A stretch of DNA of 64,000 nt from Ideonella sp. (lineage in GTDB: Bacteria; Pseudomonadota; Gammaproteobacteria; Burkholderiales; Burkholderiaceae_C), in contig NZ_JADJDO010000009.1 of NCBI RefSeq assembly GCF_016702655.1, forward strand, positions 124,001-188,000, written 5' to 3'. The translations under genes and the position numbers were made by a program. The notes beneath the pieces are model-generated. The model worked only from the letters and a program-made list of their open reading frames with translations, did no database searches and had not been told where the DNA came from. Positions 1 to 8,864 of the stretch are shown one piece after another (position 1 is the stretch's first letter; each line of letters begins with the position of its first letter).

Positions 1-1208
1 AGGTCGAACAACCGGTCGCGCGCGGGCGGGTAGCCGTCCCACTGGTCGGGGTTGACGAAGATACTGCCGCCGTCGGCGTTGGTCCTTCCGAGCGCCTTCA
101 GCTGGGCCAGCATCACGCCCTGGCCGATGAGCTTCCAGCGCGCGGTCGATGCCGCGAGCACTTGTTCGAGCCAAGCCTCCTGCTCGGCGCCGAGCACGGT
201 GCGCGTCGGGTCGAGAAAGCGCCCGCTCGCCTTGAAGCCCTGGCCCACGCCGGGCACCGGAATCGGCGCCGGCAACTGCTTGGAGCGCGCCGAGTGGCGC
301 TCCTCGAGCAACACGATCTCGGCCAGGTCGCCGAGGCGCAAGCTGCGCTGCGGCTTCTTGCGGTCGGCCGGCTCGCGCACTGGCATCCACTCGTAATAGG
401 CCTGCAGCGCGCCCGTGCGGCGCGCGCTCCAGGTGCCCTCGGTCGTCGAATCGTGGTTCTCGGCGCCGTTGCGCCAGGCGTCGTTGGCGACCTCGTGGTC
501 GTCCCAGATCACGGCCATCACGTGCTGGCGCTGCAGTTCCTGCAGGTCGGCGTCGCGCTTGTACTGCGCATGACGGGTGCGGTAGTCGGTGAGCGTGATG
601 GCCTCGGTGGGCGGCTCGGTCGGCCGCACGTTGCCGAACTCATCGCTGCCGTACTCGTAGAGGTAGTCGCCCAGGTGCAGCACGAGGTCGAGGTCGGCAC
701 GCTCGGCGATCCGCCGGTAGGCGTTGAAGTAGCCGGCCGCGTGGCTGGCGCAGCTTGCTACCGCGATGCGCAGCCGGCTCGCGCCACCGGCGGGCAGCGT
801 GCGCGTGCGGCCGACCGGAGACGATGCGCCGAGCGCCGTGAAGCGGTAGTAGTAGCTGCGGCCAGCTTCCAGGCCTGTCACGTCGATCTTGACCGTGAAG
901 TCGCGCTGCGCATGGGTGCGCACGCGGCCGGTCCTGACGACCTGCGTCAGCGCGGGATCGGTTGCGACGACGTAGTTGACCGTGACCGAGGTCGCCGCCG
1001 CATCGGGCGGCGTTGCGCGCGTCCACAGGATCACGCGGTCGGCGAGCGGGTCGCCGCTCGCGACGCCATGCTGGAACACCGGCCCGGACGCAGTGCTGCG
1101 CAGCGGAAGCAGCGGCAGCGCAGCAGCGGCGAGCGCTGCGCCGCCCGAGCGGCGAAAGAACTCGCGCCGATTGGGTGCGCGCGGCGCGCGTGGTGCGGGT
1201 CGGCCCAT
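1..1208 (-). CDS. phoD: PhoD-type alkaline phosphatase, Tat-exported (C-terminus outside window)
   Basis: Metal-dependent phosphomono/diesterase of the PhoD family, exported folded. The start at 1208 gives an N-terminus with a twin-arginine signal: NRREFFRR is followed by a hydrophobic Ala/Leu stretch (about residues 10-40). The next region (about 45-140) looks like the PhoD N-terminal beta domain (GVASGDPLADRVILWTR). The metallophosphatase core follows, with ASCASH, LHLGDYLYEYG and WDDHEVAND, the usual metal-ligand blocks of the family. The frame stays open to base 1, so about 400 residues are visible and the C-terminal part is missing. It is divergent from the lipase-like gene at 1329. Family assignment is firm. 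Whether it is induced by phosphate starvation cannot be seen, because no Pho box was recognised. Confidence 0.9.
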   Translation of the reverse strand, partial: MGRPAPRAPRAPNRREFFRRSGGAALAAAALPLLPLRSTASGPVFQHGVASGDPLADRVILWTRATPPDAAATSVTVNYVVATDPALTQVVRTGRVRTHAQRDFTVKIDVTGLEAGRSYYYRFTALGASSPVGRTRTLPAGGASRLRIAVASCASHAAGYFNAYRRIAERADLDLVLHLGDYLYEYGSDEFGNVRPTEPPTEAITLTDYRTRHAQYKRDADLQELQRQHVMAVIWDDHEVANDAWRNGAENHDSTTEGTWSARRTGALQAYYEWMPVREPADRKKPQRSLRLGDLAEIVLLEERHSARSKQLPAPIPVPGVGQGFKASGRFLDPTRTVLGAEQEAWLEQVLAASTARWKLIGQGVMLAQLKALGRTNADGGSIFVNPDQWDGYPPARDRLFD

Positions 1209-1328
1209 GGTCTGGTCTCCTGAAGTCGCTGGACAGCCTGCGCAGCGGTGGTGTCGCGAGGGATGGACAGCGCGATTCTGATGCAATAGCGTGACAGTTC
1301 GACCCCCTCGTTCGAATGGAGACACCTC

Positions 1329-2915
1329 ATGCAGGCACCCTACTTCCCGATCATCTACGTGCGCGGCTACGCGATGACCGAAGGCGAGCGCGACGAGACC
1401 GCGGCCGATCCGTTCTGCGGCTTCAACCTTGGATCGACGGTCTATCGCGCGGCGATCGACAAGAAAGCGCAGCCCAAGCGCTTCATCTTCGAGTCGCCGG
1501 TGCTGCGCCTGGCGAGCGACTTCGGTTACTCCGACGTCTACGAGCAGGGCGCCGACATCATGGACGCCGACTGGCTGCCGCGCAGCGGCAACCAGGGCAT
1601 CGCGCCGCGCTCGATCGTCGTCTACCGCTACTACGACAGCGGCTCGACGCTGTTCAGCGAGGACGCCAAGGCGAGCCCGATCGAGGACTATGCGCGCGGC
1701 CTGGACAAGCTGATCCTGCGCGTGCGAGACCTCGTCTGCGCGCAGGAAGGCAGCGCGCTCGCGCCCGCGGACTTTCGCTGCTATCTGGTCGCGCACTCGA
1801 TGGGCGGCCTCGTCGTGCGCGCCTTCCTGCAGAACGCCGCGCTCGGCAGCGCCGAGGCGCGCAAAGCGGTGGACAAGGTCTTCACCTACGCGACGCCGCA
1901 CAACGGCATCGAGACCGCAGGCATCAACGTGCCGGCCTGGCTGGGCGCGGCCGACATGAACAACTTCAACCGCAAGCGCATGGCCGGCTATCTCGCGCTC
2001 GAGGCCGCCTACGCGAAGTACGACCGCGTCGACTACCTGCCTGCGAAAGCCTTGCCCATCGAGCGCATGTTCTGCATGGTCGGCAGCAACCGCGCCGACT
2101 ACGACGTCGCGATGGGCCTGTCGCGCACCTTCGCCGGCAACGGCAGCGACGGCCTCGTCAAGATCGCCAATGCGTCGGTCTGGGGCCTCGACGACGCGGG
2201 CAACGTGACCCACCCCGCCGCCACCGCTTACGCCTACCGCTCGCACTCGGGAACCTACGGCATCGTCAACAGCGAAGAGGCGTACCAGAACCTGACGCGC
2301 TTCCTGTTCGGCGACGTGCGGGTCGAGATCTGGCTCGAGATCGACGGCGTGCAGCTGCCCGCGGCGCTCGAGGCGGATGCCGGCGACGTGGATGCGCTGT
2401 ACCAGTTCGAGCTCCTCGCCCGGCCGCGCGGCAAGCGCTGGCAATTGAGCCGCCGCGTCGCCGAGGAAGACTCGCCCGCCTGCCGCACGCACAAGCAGCT
2501 CGCGTCGGCCGATGCCGGTGCGCGCATGGTCTATCTGTCGACCGTGTTCCTCGCCAACCGGGCGCGCATCTCGAGCAACCCCGACGACCGCACGCTGTCG
2601 TACTCGATGGACCTGCGCGTGCGCGTCCCCGACTACGAGAAGGACCGCGCCTTCTGGCCCAACCAGCACTACGAGGGCAGCTACCTGTTCCGCGACTCGC
2701 TGATCGTCACGCTCGAGCCGCCGCTTGCCGAGGGCGGCGCCTGGACCGTCAAGTTCGGCTGGGAGTCCAAGGAGGTTGGCGTCGCGACGCACAAGCACGA
2801 CTACCAGACGTTGAACCCCGCTCGCCGGGTACGGCGAGCGACCCTCCGCGAGGGTAGGGCCTTGCTTGGGGCGGCCCGGCGCGGCGGCCCTAGCGCCCCA
2901 GGTGGTCGCGGATGA
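1329..2915 (+). CDS. Lipase-like alpha/beta hydrolase
   Basis: Protein of about 528 residues with an N-terminal beta-strand/loop typical of lipases (PIIYVRGYAM) and the nucleophile elbow AHSMGGLV (GxSxG variant with Ser at about residue 158). It has no signal peptide, so it is probably cytoplasmic unless exported another way. Candidate acid and His residues lie further on but I could not assign them. The last 30 or so residues are Arg-rich, of low quality, and coincide with two hairpins at 2819-2855. The frame also overlaps the 3' end of the convergent hydrolase at 2890. The true C-terminus may therefore lie near DYQTLNP, with an indel hiding the stop. The substrate is unknown. Confidence 0.75.
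   Translation: MQAPYFPIIYVRGYAMTEGERDETAADPFCGFNLGSTVYRAAIDKKAQPKRFIFESPVLRLASDFGYSDVYEQGADIMDADWLPRSGNQGIAPRSIVVYRYYDSGSTLFSEDAKASPIEDYARGLDKLILRVRDLVCAQEGSALAPADFRCYLVAHSMGGLVVRAFLQNAALGSAEARKAVDKVFTYATPHNGIETAGINVPAWLGAADMNNFNRKRMAGYLALEAAYAKYDRVDYLPAKALPIERMFCMVGSNRADYDVAMGLSRTFAGNGSDGLVKIANASVWGLDDAGNVTHPAATAYAYRSHSGTYGIVNSEEAYQNLTRFLFGDVRVEIWLEIDGVQLPAALEADAGDVDALYQFELLARPRGKRWQLSRRVAEEDSPACRTHKQLASADAGARMVYLSTVFLANRARISSNPDDRTLSYSMDLRVRVPDYEKDRAFWPNQHYEGSYLFRDSLIVTLEPPLAEGGAWTVKFGWESKEVGVATHKHDYQTLNPARRVRRATLREGRALLGAARRGGPSAPGGRG
2819..2855. repeat. Two tandem perfect hairpins
   Basis: CGCTCGCC (2819-2826) pairs with GGCGAGCG (2833-2840) around a 6-nt loop. ACCCTC (2841-2846) pairs with GAGGGT (2850-2855) around CGC. 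They sit between two convergent genes, where a bidirectional terminator or REP-like element is expected. There is no T-run. Confidence 0.5.
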
Positions 2916-3861
2916 ACTGCTGCGCGGCGGCGCGGATCGCGGCTTGCTCGACGACGACGAGCAGGTGCCCGCCGCGCTCGAAGCGCATCAGCCGCGCGCC
3001 GGGGATCGTGGCGGCGGCGAACTCGGCATTGCGAACGAGTTGCAGCGTGTCGTCCGCCGCGTGAAAGATCAGCGTCGGCGTGCGGATCCCGGCAATCCTC
3101 GCGTCGGGCATCGGCGCCCGGTTGTCGAACGCGACGCCTTCCGATCGCGGAGCCACCGGGTTCATCTCGTCGACGATGCGGTCCACCAGCAGGCGCTGCT
3201 CCGGGCTCAGCCCCGCAATAACGGCGTCGTCGGCGCCCATCAACGCCAGCAGTTGCCGCCGCAGGAGCGTGCTCGCGCCCCAGTAGAGCGGGTCGTGCGC
3301 GAACACCGTCGTCAGCATGTCGCCCTTGCGATTGGCTTCGCCCTGCGCCGGATCCGTCGACGAGGCGACGCCGCACGAGACGAGCACGAGCGACGAGACG
3401 CGCTGCGGATGCAGCAGCGCAAAGAGCAGCGCCGATGGCCCGCCGTGCGACAGCGCGACGACCGCCACCTTGGCGATGCCGAGCTCGTCGAGCAGGTGCG
3501 CGTAGGCGTGGGCCTGGTCGTCGAAACTAGCGCCGTCGCGAAGGGTCGAGCGCAGATAGCCGAATCGCGACGGCGCGATCCAGTGCCAGCCCTCGCCGAG
3601 CACCGCTTGCGCGATCAGTTCGCCCTGGTCGAATCCGCCGCCGCTGCCGTGGATCACCAGCACGGCGGGGCTGCCCGACGGTCCGCCCTGCGTGAACTCG
3701 ATCGTCCCGTAGGGCGAGGCCATCAGCGTGCTCTTGCCGGCGATCCGGTCGTAGGCGCGGCCGATGCCCCTCATGTAGGCCGCGCCGGCCAGCAGCGCCG
3801 CTGCAAGCAGGGCGACCGCGATCCAGCGCGGGAGCGACACGCGTCGAACGATGTCCGCCAT
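2890..3861 (-). CDS. Membrane-anchored alpha/beta hydrolase
   Basis: 323 residues. One N-terminal hydrophobic segment (about 12-28, WIAVALLAAALLAGAAY) acts as signal anchor or signal peptide. A classical alpha/beta hydrolase fold follows, with oxyanion loop VIHGSGGGFDQG, nucleophile elbow VALSHGGPSA, a probable acid in HAADDT and a C-terminal His in RGGHLL. It most resembles proline-iminopeptidase or carboxylesterase-type hydrolases. The start at 3861 precedes the hydrophobic segment directly. It lies 6 nt downstream of the methyltransferase gene on the same strand, so the two may be co-transcribed. The substrate cannot be read from the sequence. Confidence 0.85.
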   Translation of the reverse strand: MADIVRRVSLPRWIAVALLAAALLAGAAYMRGIGRAYDRIAGKSTLMASPYGTIEFTQGGPSGSPAVLVIHGSGGGFDQGELIAQAVLGEGWHWIAPSRFGYLRSTLRDGASFDDQAHAYAHLLDELGIAKVAVVALSHGGPSALLFALLHPQRVSSLVLVSCGVASSTDPAQGEANRKGDMLTTVFAHDPLYWGASTLLRRQLLALMGADDAVIAGLSPEQRLLVDRIVDEMNPVAPRSEGVAFDNRAPMPDARIAGIRTPTLIFHAADDTLQLVRNAEFAAATIPGARLMRFERGGHLLVVVEQAAIRAAAQQFIRDHLGR

Positions 3862-3867
3862 GCCGAC

Positions 3868-4669
3868 TCACCGTAACCGGAAGACACCTCTGACAAGCCG
3901 CACCTGGCCCTCCTCGAGGCTGCGTCGCGCGTTCGCGGCCTTGTGCGCGAGATTGTCGACGTACACGCCCAGCGTCAGCGCGCTCGGCGCAGCGTCTGCG
4001 GCGGTCCGGCTCAGGTGCGCGTCGCTCGTGTCTTCTAACAGTTCGGCGACGAATCCGCTCGCCTCCAGCAACGAGCGCATCGCTGCCGCGGAGACGAGAA
4101 AGCTGTCGCCGGGATCGGTCGCCCAGGGCAGCGGAAAGTACGACGTGGCAGCCTCTCCGGCAGCCATCTCCTGGAACGCGTACCGCCCGCCCGGCTTGAG
4201 TACGCGGCCGGATTTCGCCGTACAGCCGCGGCTTGTCGGCGATGTTCATGCCGACGTTCTGCATCCAGACCACGTCGAACGCATCGTCGGCAAAGGGCAG
4301 GTCGAGCGCGCTGCCCTGGTGAAGCCGGACCCGGTCTTCGAGCCCCGTCAGCCGATTCAGCAATGCCGCGCCGGCGCAGAAGTCGGCCGACAGCTCGATG
4401 CAGTCGACGCGGCAGCCGAGCTCGGCAGCGAGCAGCCGGGCGGGCCCGGCCAGCCCGGCGCCGATGTCGAGCACGCGCTCGCCGGCCGAGATATGCGCCC
4501 GCTCGAGCAGCTCGCGCGAGGCGCGCAGCCCGCCGGTGTGGAAGTGGTCCAGCGCGCCCAGATCCTCGGGCGACAGGCGCTGCCCGGGATTCAAGCCGGC
4601 GGCGCGCAAGGCCGCCAGGATTCGCGCCTCGATGTCGCGGGCCGCGTAATGTGCGTCCAGACCGGTCAT
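3868..4669 (-). pseudogene. SAM-dependent methyltransferase, one frameshift
   Basis: Class I methyltransferase resembling the glycine-sarcosine/phosphatidylethanolamine type. From the ATG at 4669 the N-terminal half reads correctly, with SAM motif I VLDIGAGLAGPARLLA, ELSADF, and motif IV DVVWMQNVGMNI. Near 4205-4215 the frame breaks. The family's LKPGGRY block, then YFPLPWA and a C-terminal helix, continue in another frame to 3868. One extra C in the stretch encoding GEI-R-VLKPGG explains the break. The restored length is about 267 residues, normal for the family. This is probably an assembly error or a very recent inactivation. Confidence 0.75.
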
Positions 4670-4775
4670 GAATGCCCCTCTGTGGCCGCGGGTGGCGAAG
4701 CATAGACCTGTCACTGACCGAGCGGCGGGACTGGAGGGCTGCCTCGGCGGCGGGAAGGTAGCGATCTGGATCCCG

Positions 4776-5096
4776 TCAAAACGACGCAATACCGCGAATG
4801 ACGGCCAGCTTTTCGTCGGCAAGACCCTCGAGCTCAGCCTCCGCGATCCGCTGCTCGCGCAGCAGGATCGCGAACACCAGCTCGAGCTGCGAGTAGCGAT
4901 AGTCGTACTTGCGGTCGATGTCGCGTCTGGCCTGGGCAAGGTACTCCTGCGTCGCCCACATGTCGTCGGGTTCCTGCGCACGCGCGGCCCTGGCCTTGAA
5001 CTCTGCCATGACCTCGGCCAGCTCGCGTTCGAGTGCGGCCTCGAACACGCGACGTGCAATCCTCTTCTCGCCCTGGGTCCAGGTCTGGGCAGACAT
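4776..5096 (-). CDS. Protein resembling fluorescence recovery protein (FRP)
   Basis: 106 residues, all helical in appearance. From memory of the cyanobacterial FRP that detaches and resets orange carotenoid protein (OCP), it aligns over nearly its whole length. DDMWATQEYLAQAR and DIDRKYDYRYS match the FRP core helix and the following conserved segment. LVFAILLRE and the C-terminal LADEKLAVIR also fit. Of the FRP residues reported as functionally important, W50 and R60 appear conserved (W47, R57), D54 is conservatively Glu (E51) and H53 is Gln (Q50). There is no OCP or carotenoid gene in the window. Its neighbour upstream on the same strand, 84 nt away, is an NTF2/SnoaL-fold protein, the fold of the OCP C-terminal domain. 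Its function outside phototrophs is unknown. Confidence 0.7.
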   Translation of the reverse strand: MSAQTWTQGEKRIARRVFEAALERELAEVMAEFKARAARAQEPDDMWATQEYLAQARRDIDRKYDYRYSQLELVFAILLREQRIAEAELEGLADEKLAVIRGIASF

Positions 5097-5180
5097 CGCG
5101 GGCTCCTACTTGGTGAACCAAGACGCCGGAACGTGTCAATGATGGGTCGAGGCCTGACCCGCGGCAGCGCGCGCGACTGC

Positions 5181-5582
5181 TCAGCTTCCCTGCAGCGCCA
5201 GCCAATGCTGCAGAGTGTCGGTCTTGTGGCAGAAGCGCGCCACCTTGCCGCTCGCGTCGAAGTGCCAGATGTGGACCTCGTCCTCCTCGACGACGTGCTT
5301 GCCGGTGGCCTTGACGGTGAAGGCAACGTCGTTCAATCCGACGACGATGTTGCCGCTGGCGAGCTGCACCTTGGGCTGGAACTTCTGGAATTCGACGGCG
5401 CCCAGCGCTTCGAAGAACTTCGCCGCTTCCGCGCGCCCGCGGCGCGGCACGAGCCAGGGGATGCCGGCGGCCGCCTTGTCGTACTCCCACACCACGTCTT
5501 CCGCGAGGTGGCCGAGGATGGCCGCGATGTCGCCGCGGCCGAAGGCCTCGTAGATGCTCTGCACGGTCTGGATGTGGCTCAT
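5181..5582 (-). CDS. SnoaL-like/NTF2-fold protein
   Basis: 133 residues, a single NTF2-like cone domain. The N-terminal helix VQSIYEAFGRGDIAAIL, LAEDVVWEY, the helix EAAKFFEAL and the strand block EDEVHIWHFDASGKVARF are typical of SnoaL-like proteins of the ketosteroid-isomerase superfamily. Such proteins include isomerases, small-ligand binders and stress proteins of unknown role. No catalytic Asp pair can be assigned securely. It is transcribed toward the FRP-like gene 84 nt downstream. A link to it is suggested only by position and by the shared fold with the OCP C-terminal domain. Confidence 0.85.
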   Translation of the reverse strand: MSHIQTVQSIYEAFGRGDIAAILGHLAEDVVWEYDKAAAGIPWLVPRRGRAEAAKFFEALGAVEFQKFQPKVQLASGNIVVGLNDVAFTVKATGKHVVEEDEVHIWHFDASGKVARFCHKTDTLQHWLALQGS

Positions 5583-5720
5583 GGCGCTGCCTCCTTACGG
5601 GGATCGATGACGACGACGATGGCGGGTGTGCATGCCAACCGGGCTCACCCGGCGGCACGTCGCGCACTGTGTCCGCGCTTCCCTCGGTCGTCAATCCCGA
5701 AGGCAGAGCGTCAGGGGTAC

Positions 5721-7526
5721 TCAGCCGCCCGCGGCACGCAGCCCGAGCTTGAAGCCGATCATCGCGCGCAGCTTTGCGGGCACCACCGGCTTGATCATCA
5801 GGTGGAAGCCCTCGCGCTCGGCCTCGGCATCGAGGCCGGTCATCGTGCTGCCGGTGACGACGATCGCCGGCACGCTTGCGCCGTAGGCCGTTCGCAGGGC
5901 CCGGATCGCGTCGACGCCGCTGTGCCCGGCCTCGAGCCGATAGTCGACGATCAGCAGGTCGGGCGGCGCGCTGCGGGCGCCCGGCGCGTCGGCCGTGCGC
6001 ACTGCGGCCGTGAAGGAGTCGGCCGACTGCACTTGCGCGCCCCAGCCCTGCAGCAGCACTTCGAGCCCGGCGCGCACGGCCGCGTCGTCCTCGACGACGA
6101 CGATGCGCCTGCCGGCCAGCGTGACCCCCGGTGCCAGCGGGCCGGGCACGCGCGCTGATTCGGGCGGCGCTGCCGCCTGCGCCGGCGGCAGGCCAAAGCC
6201 GAACACGCTGCCGCGGCCGGGCACCGAGCGCAGTTCCACCGAGCCACCGATCAACGCCGCCAGGCGCCTGACGATGGCCAGCCCCAGCCCCAGGCCCTTC
6301 TTCTGCTCGGCCGTCGGCACTGCGCTGCCGGGCACCTGGTAGAACTCCTCGAAGACGTGCGCCTGCTCGGCGGCGGCGATGCCGGGCCCGGTGTCCCACA
6401 CCTGCAGCCGCAGGCTGCCGTCTGCGCGACGCCGGCAGGCAACGAGCACGCCGCCGTCGGTGCTGTAGCGGATTGCGTTGGCGAGCAGGTTGCGCAGCAT
6501 GCGCTCGACGATCAGCGGATCGGCATGCGCACGGTGCTGGCTACCGCGAAAGCGCAGCGCAAGCCCCTTGTCGAAGGCCGCCGGCTCGAAGTGCAGGCGC
6601 AGGCGGCGAAAGATGTCGCCCACCGCAAAGTCGGCCGGCTTCACGTCGACGCCGCCGCTCTCGATGCGCGTGATGTCGAGCAGTTCGGTGAACAGCCCCT
6701 CGAGCGCATCGACCGATGCGTTGATGCTGTTGACGAGGCGCGCCGCTTCGGGGTCGCGCTGGCTGCGCTGGCGCAGCGCCTCGGCAAACAGGCCCATCGC
6801 GTGCAGCGGCTGGCGCAGGTCGTGGCTCGCGGCGGCGAAGAACTGCGTCTTTGCGCGGTTGGCCACTTCGGCTTCGCGGCGCGCGGCCTCGGCAACCGCC
6901 TTCTCGGCGCGCAACTGGCCGGCAAGGGCTTCGGCCTGCCAGTGCAGCCGGCTCGCGCGCTCGAAGGCACCGCGGTAGTTGCGGCCGAGCACGAGCGTCA
7001 TCGCCATCGCCACCGCCATCACGAAGGCCGTCTGCACGCCGAGCGCGCCTTCGAGCAGCGCCACGCGCGCGATCGCCGGCAGGTAGACGAGGCCGCTGAA
7101 GGCCAGGTAGAGCGCGAACTGCGGCGCCAGGATCGGGATGCACGCGACGCAGAAGGTGTAGACGACGAGGATCAGCGCGATCTGCTGCAGCCCGCCGCCA
7201 TGCGGCAGGAAGCTCCACGCCGCCCAGCCCCACAGCGCCGCCGTGACGAGCGTGCCCGCGATCCAGACCCGCAACTGGCGTGCAAGCGCGTCCGGCGTCG
7301 CCGCCTCGTGGCGCGCGACGTGCCAGGCGAGGACGCTGCGCAGCGCGATCAGCAGCGCCATCGCGAGGCCCCAGTTCCAGCGCAGCGCAGCCGGCGCGAG
7401 ATCGCGAAAGACGAGCAAGACCACCAGCGCGCCCACCGCATGGCCGGCGAGCGAGGTCGGGTTGTAGGCGAACATCGCGCGCGCCTTGTCGCGCTGCAGC
7501 GCAAAGGCGTCGGCGTCGGGCGCCAT
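5721..7526 (-). CDS. Hybrid sensor histidine kinase with C-terminal receiver
   Basis: 601 residues, inner membrane. Residues about 28-180 hold five or six hydrophobic segments with little periplasmic loop, so sensing is probably within the membrane. A short coiled-coil linker (about 195-228) follows. The H-box is SHDLRQPLHAMGLF (His235), and the ATPase domain has the N-box NLLANAIRYS and the G-boxes DTGPGI and KKGLGLGLAIV. After a Pro/Ala linker a receiver domain (about 474-590) carries acidic VVVEDD, phospho-acceptor Asp528 in IVDYRLE and Lys579. The gene starts 3 nt after the stop of the response regulator upstream, so the two form an operon. The signal sensed is unknown. Confidence 0.93.
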   Translation of the reverse strand: MAPDADAFALQRDKARAMFAYNPTSLAGHAVGALVVLLVFRDLAPAALRWNWGLAMALLIALRSVLAWHVARHEAATPDALARQLRVWIAGTLVTAALWGWAAWSFLPHGGGLQQIALILVVYTFCVACIPILAPQFALYLAFSGLVYLPAIARVALLEGALGVQTAFVMAVAMAMTLVLGRNYRGAFERASRLHWQAEALAGQLRAEKAVAEAARREAEVANRAKTQFFAAASHDLRQPLHAMGLFAEALRQRSQRDPEAARLVNSINASVDALEGLFTELLDITRIESGGVDVKPADFAVGDIFRRLRLHFEPAAFDKGLALRFRGSQHRAHADPLIVERMLRNLLANAIRYSTDGGVLVACRRRADGSLRLQVWDTGPGIAAAEQAHVFEEFYQVPGSAVPTAEQKKGLGLGLAIVRRLAALIGGSVELRSVPGRGSVFGFGLPPAQAAAPPESARVPGPLAPGVTLAGRRIVVVEDDAAVRAGLEVLLQGWGAQVQSADSFTAAVRTADAPGARSAPPDLLIVDYRLEAGHSGVDAIRALRTAYGASVPAIVVTGSTMTGLDAEAEREGFHLMIKPVVPAKLRAMIGFKLGLRAAGG

Positions 7527-7529
7527 CCC

Positions 7530-8267
7530 TCAGCTGCGCGTGCTGTGCCGCCAGGCCTGCGGTGCGCCGCCCTGCTCGCGCGTCATCTGGCCCACGGCGA
7601 GCACGGCCTGGGTGCGCGAGGTGACGTTGAGCGCGCGCAGCACCGCAGCCACATGGTCCTTCACGGTCTCGACCGAGAGGTTGAGCTCGCGTGCGATCAG
7701 CTTGTTGGGCTTGCCCTGCAGCAGCAGGCCGAGCACGTCGGTCTGGCGCGGCGTGAGGCCGATCGCCGCCAATGTCGATGGCGCCGGCGCGTCGGCGGCC
7801 TCGGATTGCTCGCGCACGATCGCGAGGTAGCTCGGCACGGTGTCGCCCTCGGGCTTGCCTTCGCCAGGCTCGGAGCCGAGCGTCATCGGCGGCACGTAGA
7901 TGCCGCCCTGCATCACGAGGTTCAAGGCCTCGAACAGCGTCGCGTTGCTGGCGCGCTTGGGCACGAAGCCCATCGCGCCGAGGTCCACGGCGCGGATCAC
8001 GTCGCTGGTGCGGTCCGACGCCGAGACGATCACCACCGGCAGCGCCGGGTAGTTGGCGCGCAGCTCGACGAGGAGCTCGAAGCCGTCGACGTCCCCGAGT
8101 TGCAGGTCGAGCAGGATGAGCTCGAAGTCGCTGCCCTCGCGCAGGATCTGGCGCGCCTGGCGGCCGCTCGCGGCGCCGACGACGGTCACGTCGTCACCCA
8201 ATCCCTGGATCACCGCCTGCAGCGCAGACAGGATCAGCGGATGGTCGTCAACCAGCAGCACCTTCAT
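7530..8267 (-). CDS. LuxR/NarL-family response regulator
   Basis: 245 residues. The receiver domain (about 1-120) has the acidic pair DD (7-8), phospho-acceptor Asp54 in LLDLQLGD, the Ser of VSASD and Lys104. A roughly 45-residue linker leads to a C-terminal GerE/LuxR helix-turn-helix (about 170-225), with LTPRQTDVLGLLLQGKPNK and ELNLSVETVKDHV. It is the first gene of a two-gene operon with the hybrid kinase, which is its evident partner. Target promoters were not identified. Confidence 0.93.
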   Translation of the reverse strand: MKVLLVDDHPLILSALQAVIQGLGDDVTVVGAASGRQARQILREGSDFELILLDLQLGDVDGFELLVELRANYPALPVVIVSASDRTSDVIRAVDLGAMGFVPKRASNATLFEALNLVMQGGIYVPPMTLGSEPGEGKPEGDTVPSYLAIVREQSEAADAPAPSTLAAIGLTPRQTDVLGLLLQGKPNKLIARELNLSVETVKDHVAAVLRALNVTSRTQAVLAVGQMTREQGGAPQAWRHSTRS

Positions 8268-8317
8268 CGTCAGGGCTCCTCGCCAGCGATCGATGTTAGC
8301 CCATGCGCTGACTCAAT

Positions 8318-8391
8318 CCCCGCCGGGCCGCTCCCGAGAGGACCGAGATCCCCTTCGGGGGCGACACCGCAGGTGTCCTGGGGCGGCCACT
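8318..8391. repeat. GC-rich palindromic intergenic element
   Basis: The region between the MaoC gene and the response regulator contains the hairpin CCCCTTCGGGG (8352-8362). The core GATCCCCTTCGGGGGC recurs, inverted and with one extra G, near 28990. Other hairpins of the same style lie near 49038-49091 and 61364-61421. It looks like a dispersed intergenic repeat that could also act as a terminator. Confidence 0.45.
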
Positions 8392-8847
8392 TCAAACGAA
8401 GTGGCGCGACACCGATTCGGCCACGCAGACCGGCTTGTCGGAGCCTTCGCGCTCGATCGCGAGCTCGAAGGTCAGTTGTGCGCCGCCCTCGATGGGCTTG
8501 TACTCGAGCAGCTTGAAGTGCCCGCGCAGGCGGCTGTCCACCGGCACCGGCGACGGAAAGCGCACCTTGTTGAGGCCGTAGTTCACGCCCATGCGGCGGT
8601 CGGCGATCTCGTAGGCGTTGGCAGCAAGTTCAGGCAGCAGCGAGAGCGTCAGGAAGCCGTGCGCAACAGTCGTCTTGAACGGCCCCGCCGCGGCGCGCAC
8701 CGGATCGACGTGGATCCACTGATGGTCGCCGGTGGCCTCGGCAAAGAGGTCGATGCGCTTCTGGTCGATCGTGATCCAGTCGCTCGTGGCGAGCGTCTTG
8801 CCGACCATGGCCTGCAGGTCGGCGAGCTTGGGGAATATCGTCTTCAT
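8392..8847 (-). CDS. MaoC-like hot-dog dehydratase
   Basis: 151 residues from the ATG at 8847 (MKTIFPKLADL). Single hot-dog fold of the R-specific enoyl-CoA hydratase/MaoC family. The hydratase motif is visible as FAEATGDHQWIHVDPVRA, with the catalytic Asp/His pair, followed by VAHGFLTLSLLPEL and the conserved C-terminal strands. The length is normal for the stand-alone form. It probably hydrates a trans-2-enoyl-CoA or dehydrates a 3-hydroxyacyl-CoA. It is followed on the same strand by the response regulator, with a palindromic element between them, and preceded 17 nt upstream by the ParA-like gene. Confidence 0.9.
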   Translation of the reverse strand: MKTIFPKLADLQAMVGKTLATSDWITIDQKRIDLFAEATGDHQWIHVDPVRAAAGPFKTTVAHGFLTLSLLPELAANAYEIADRRMGVNYGLNKVRFPSPVPVDSRLRGHFKLLEYKPIEGGAQLTFELAIEREGSDKPVCVAESVSRHFV

Positions 8848-8864
8848 CGAGGCTCCAGGATCGT

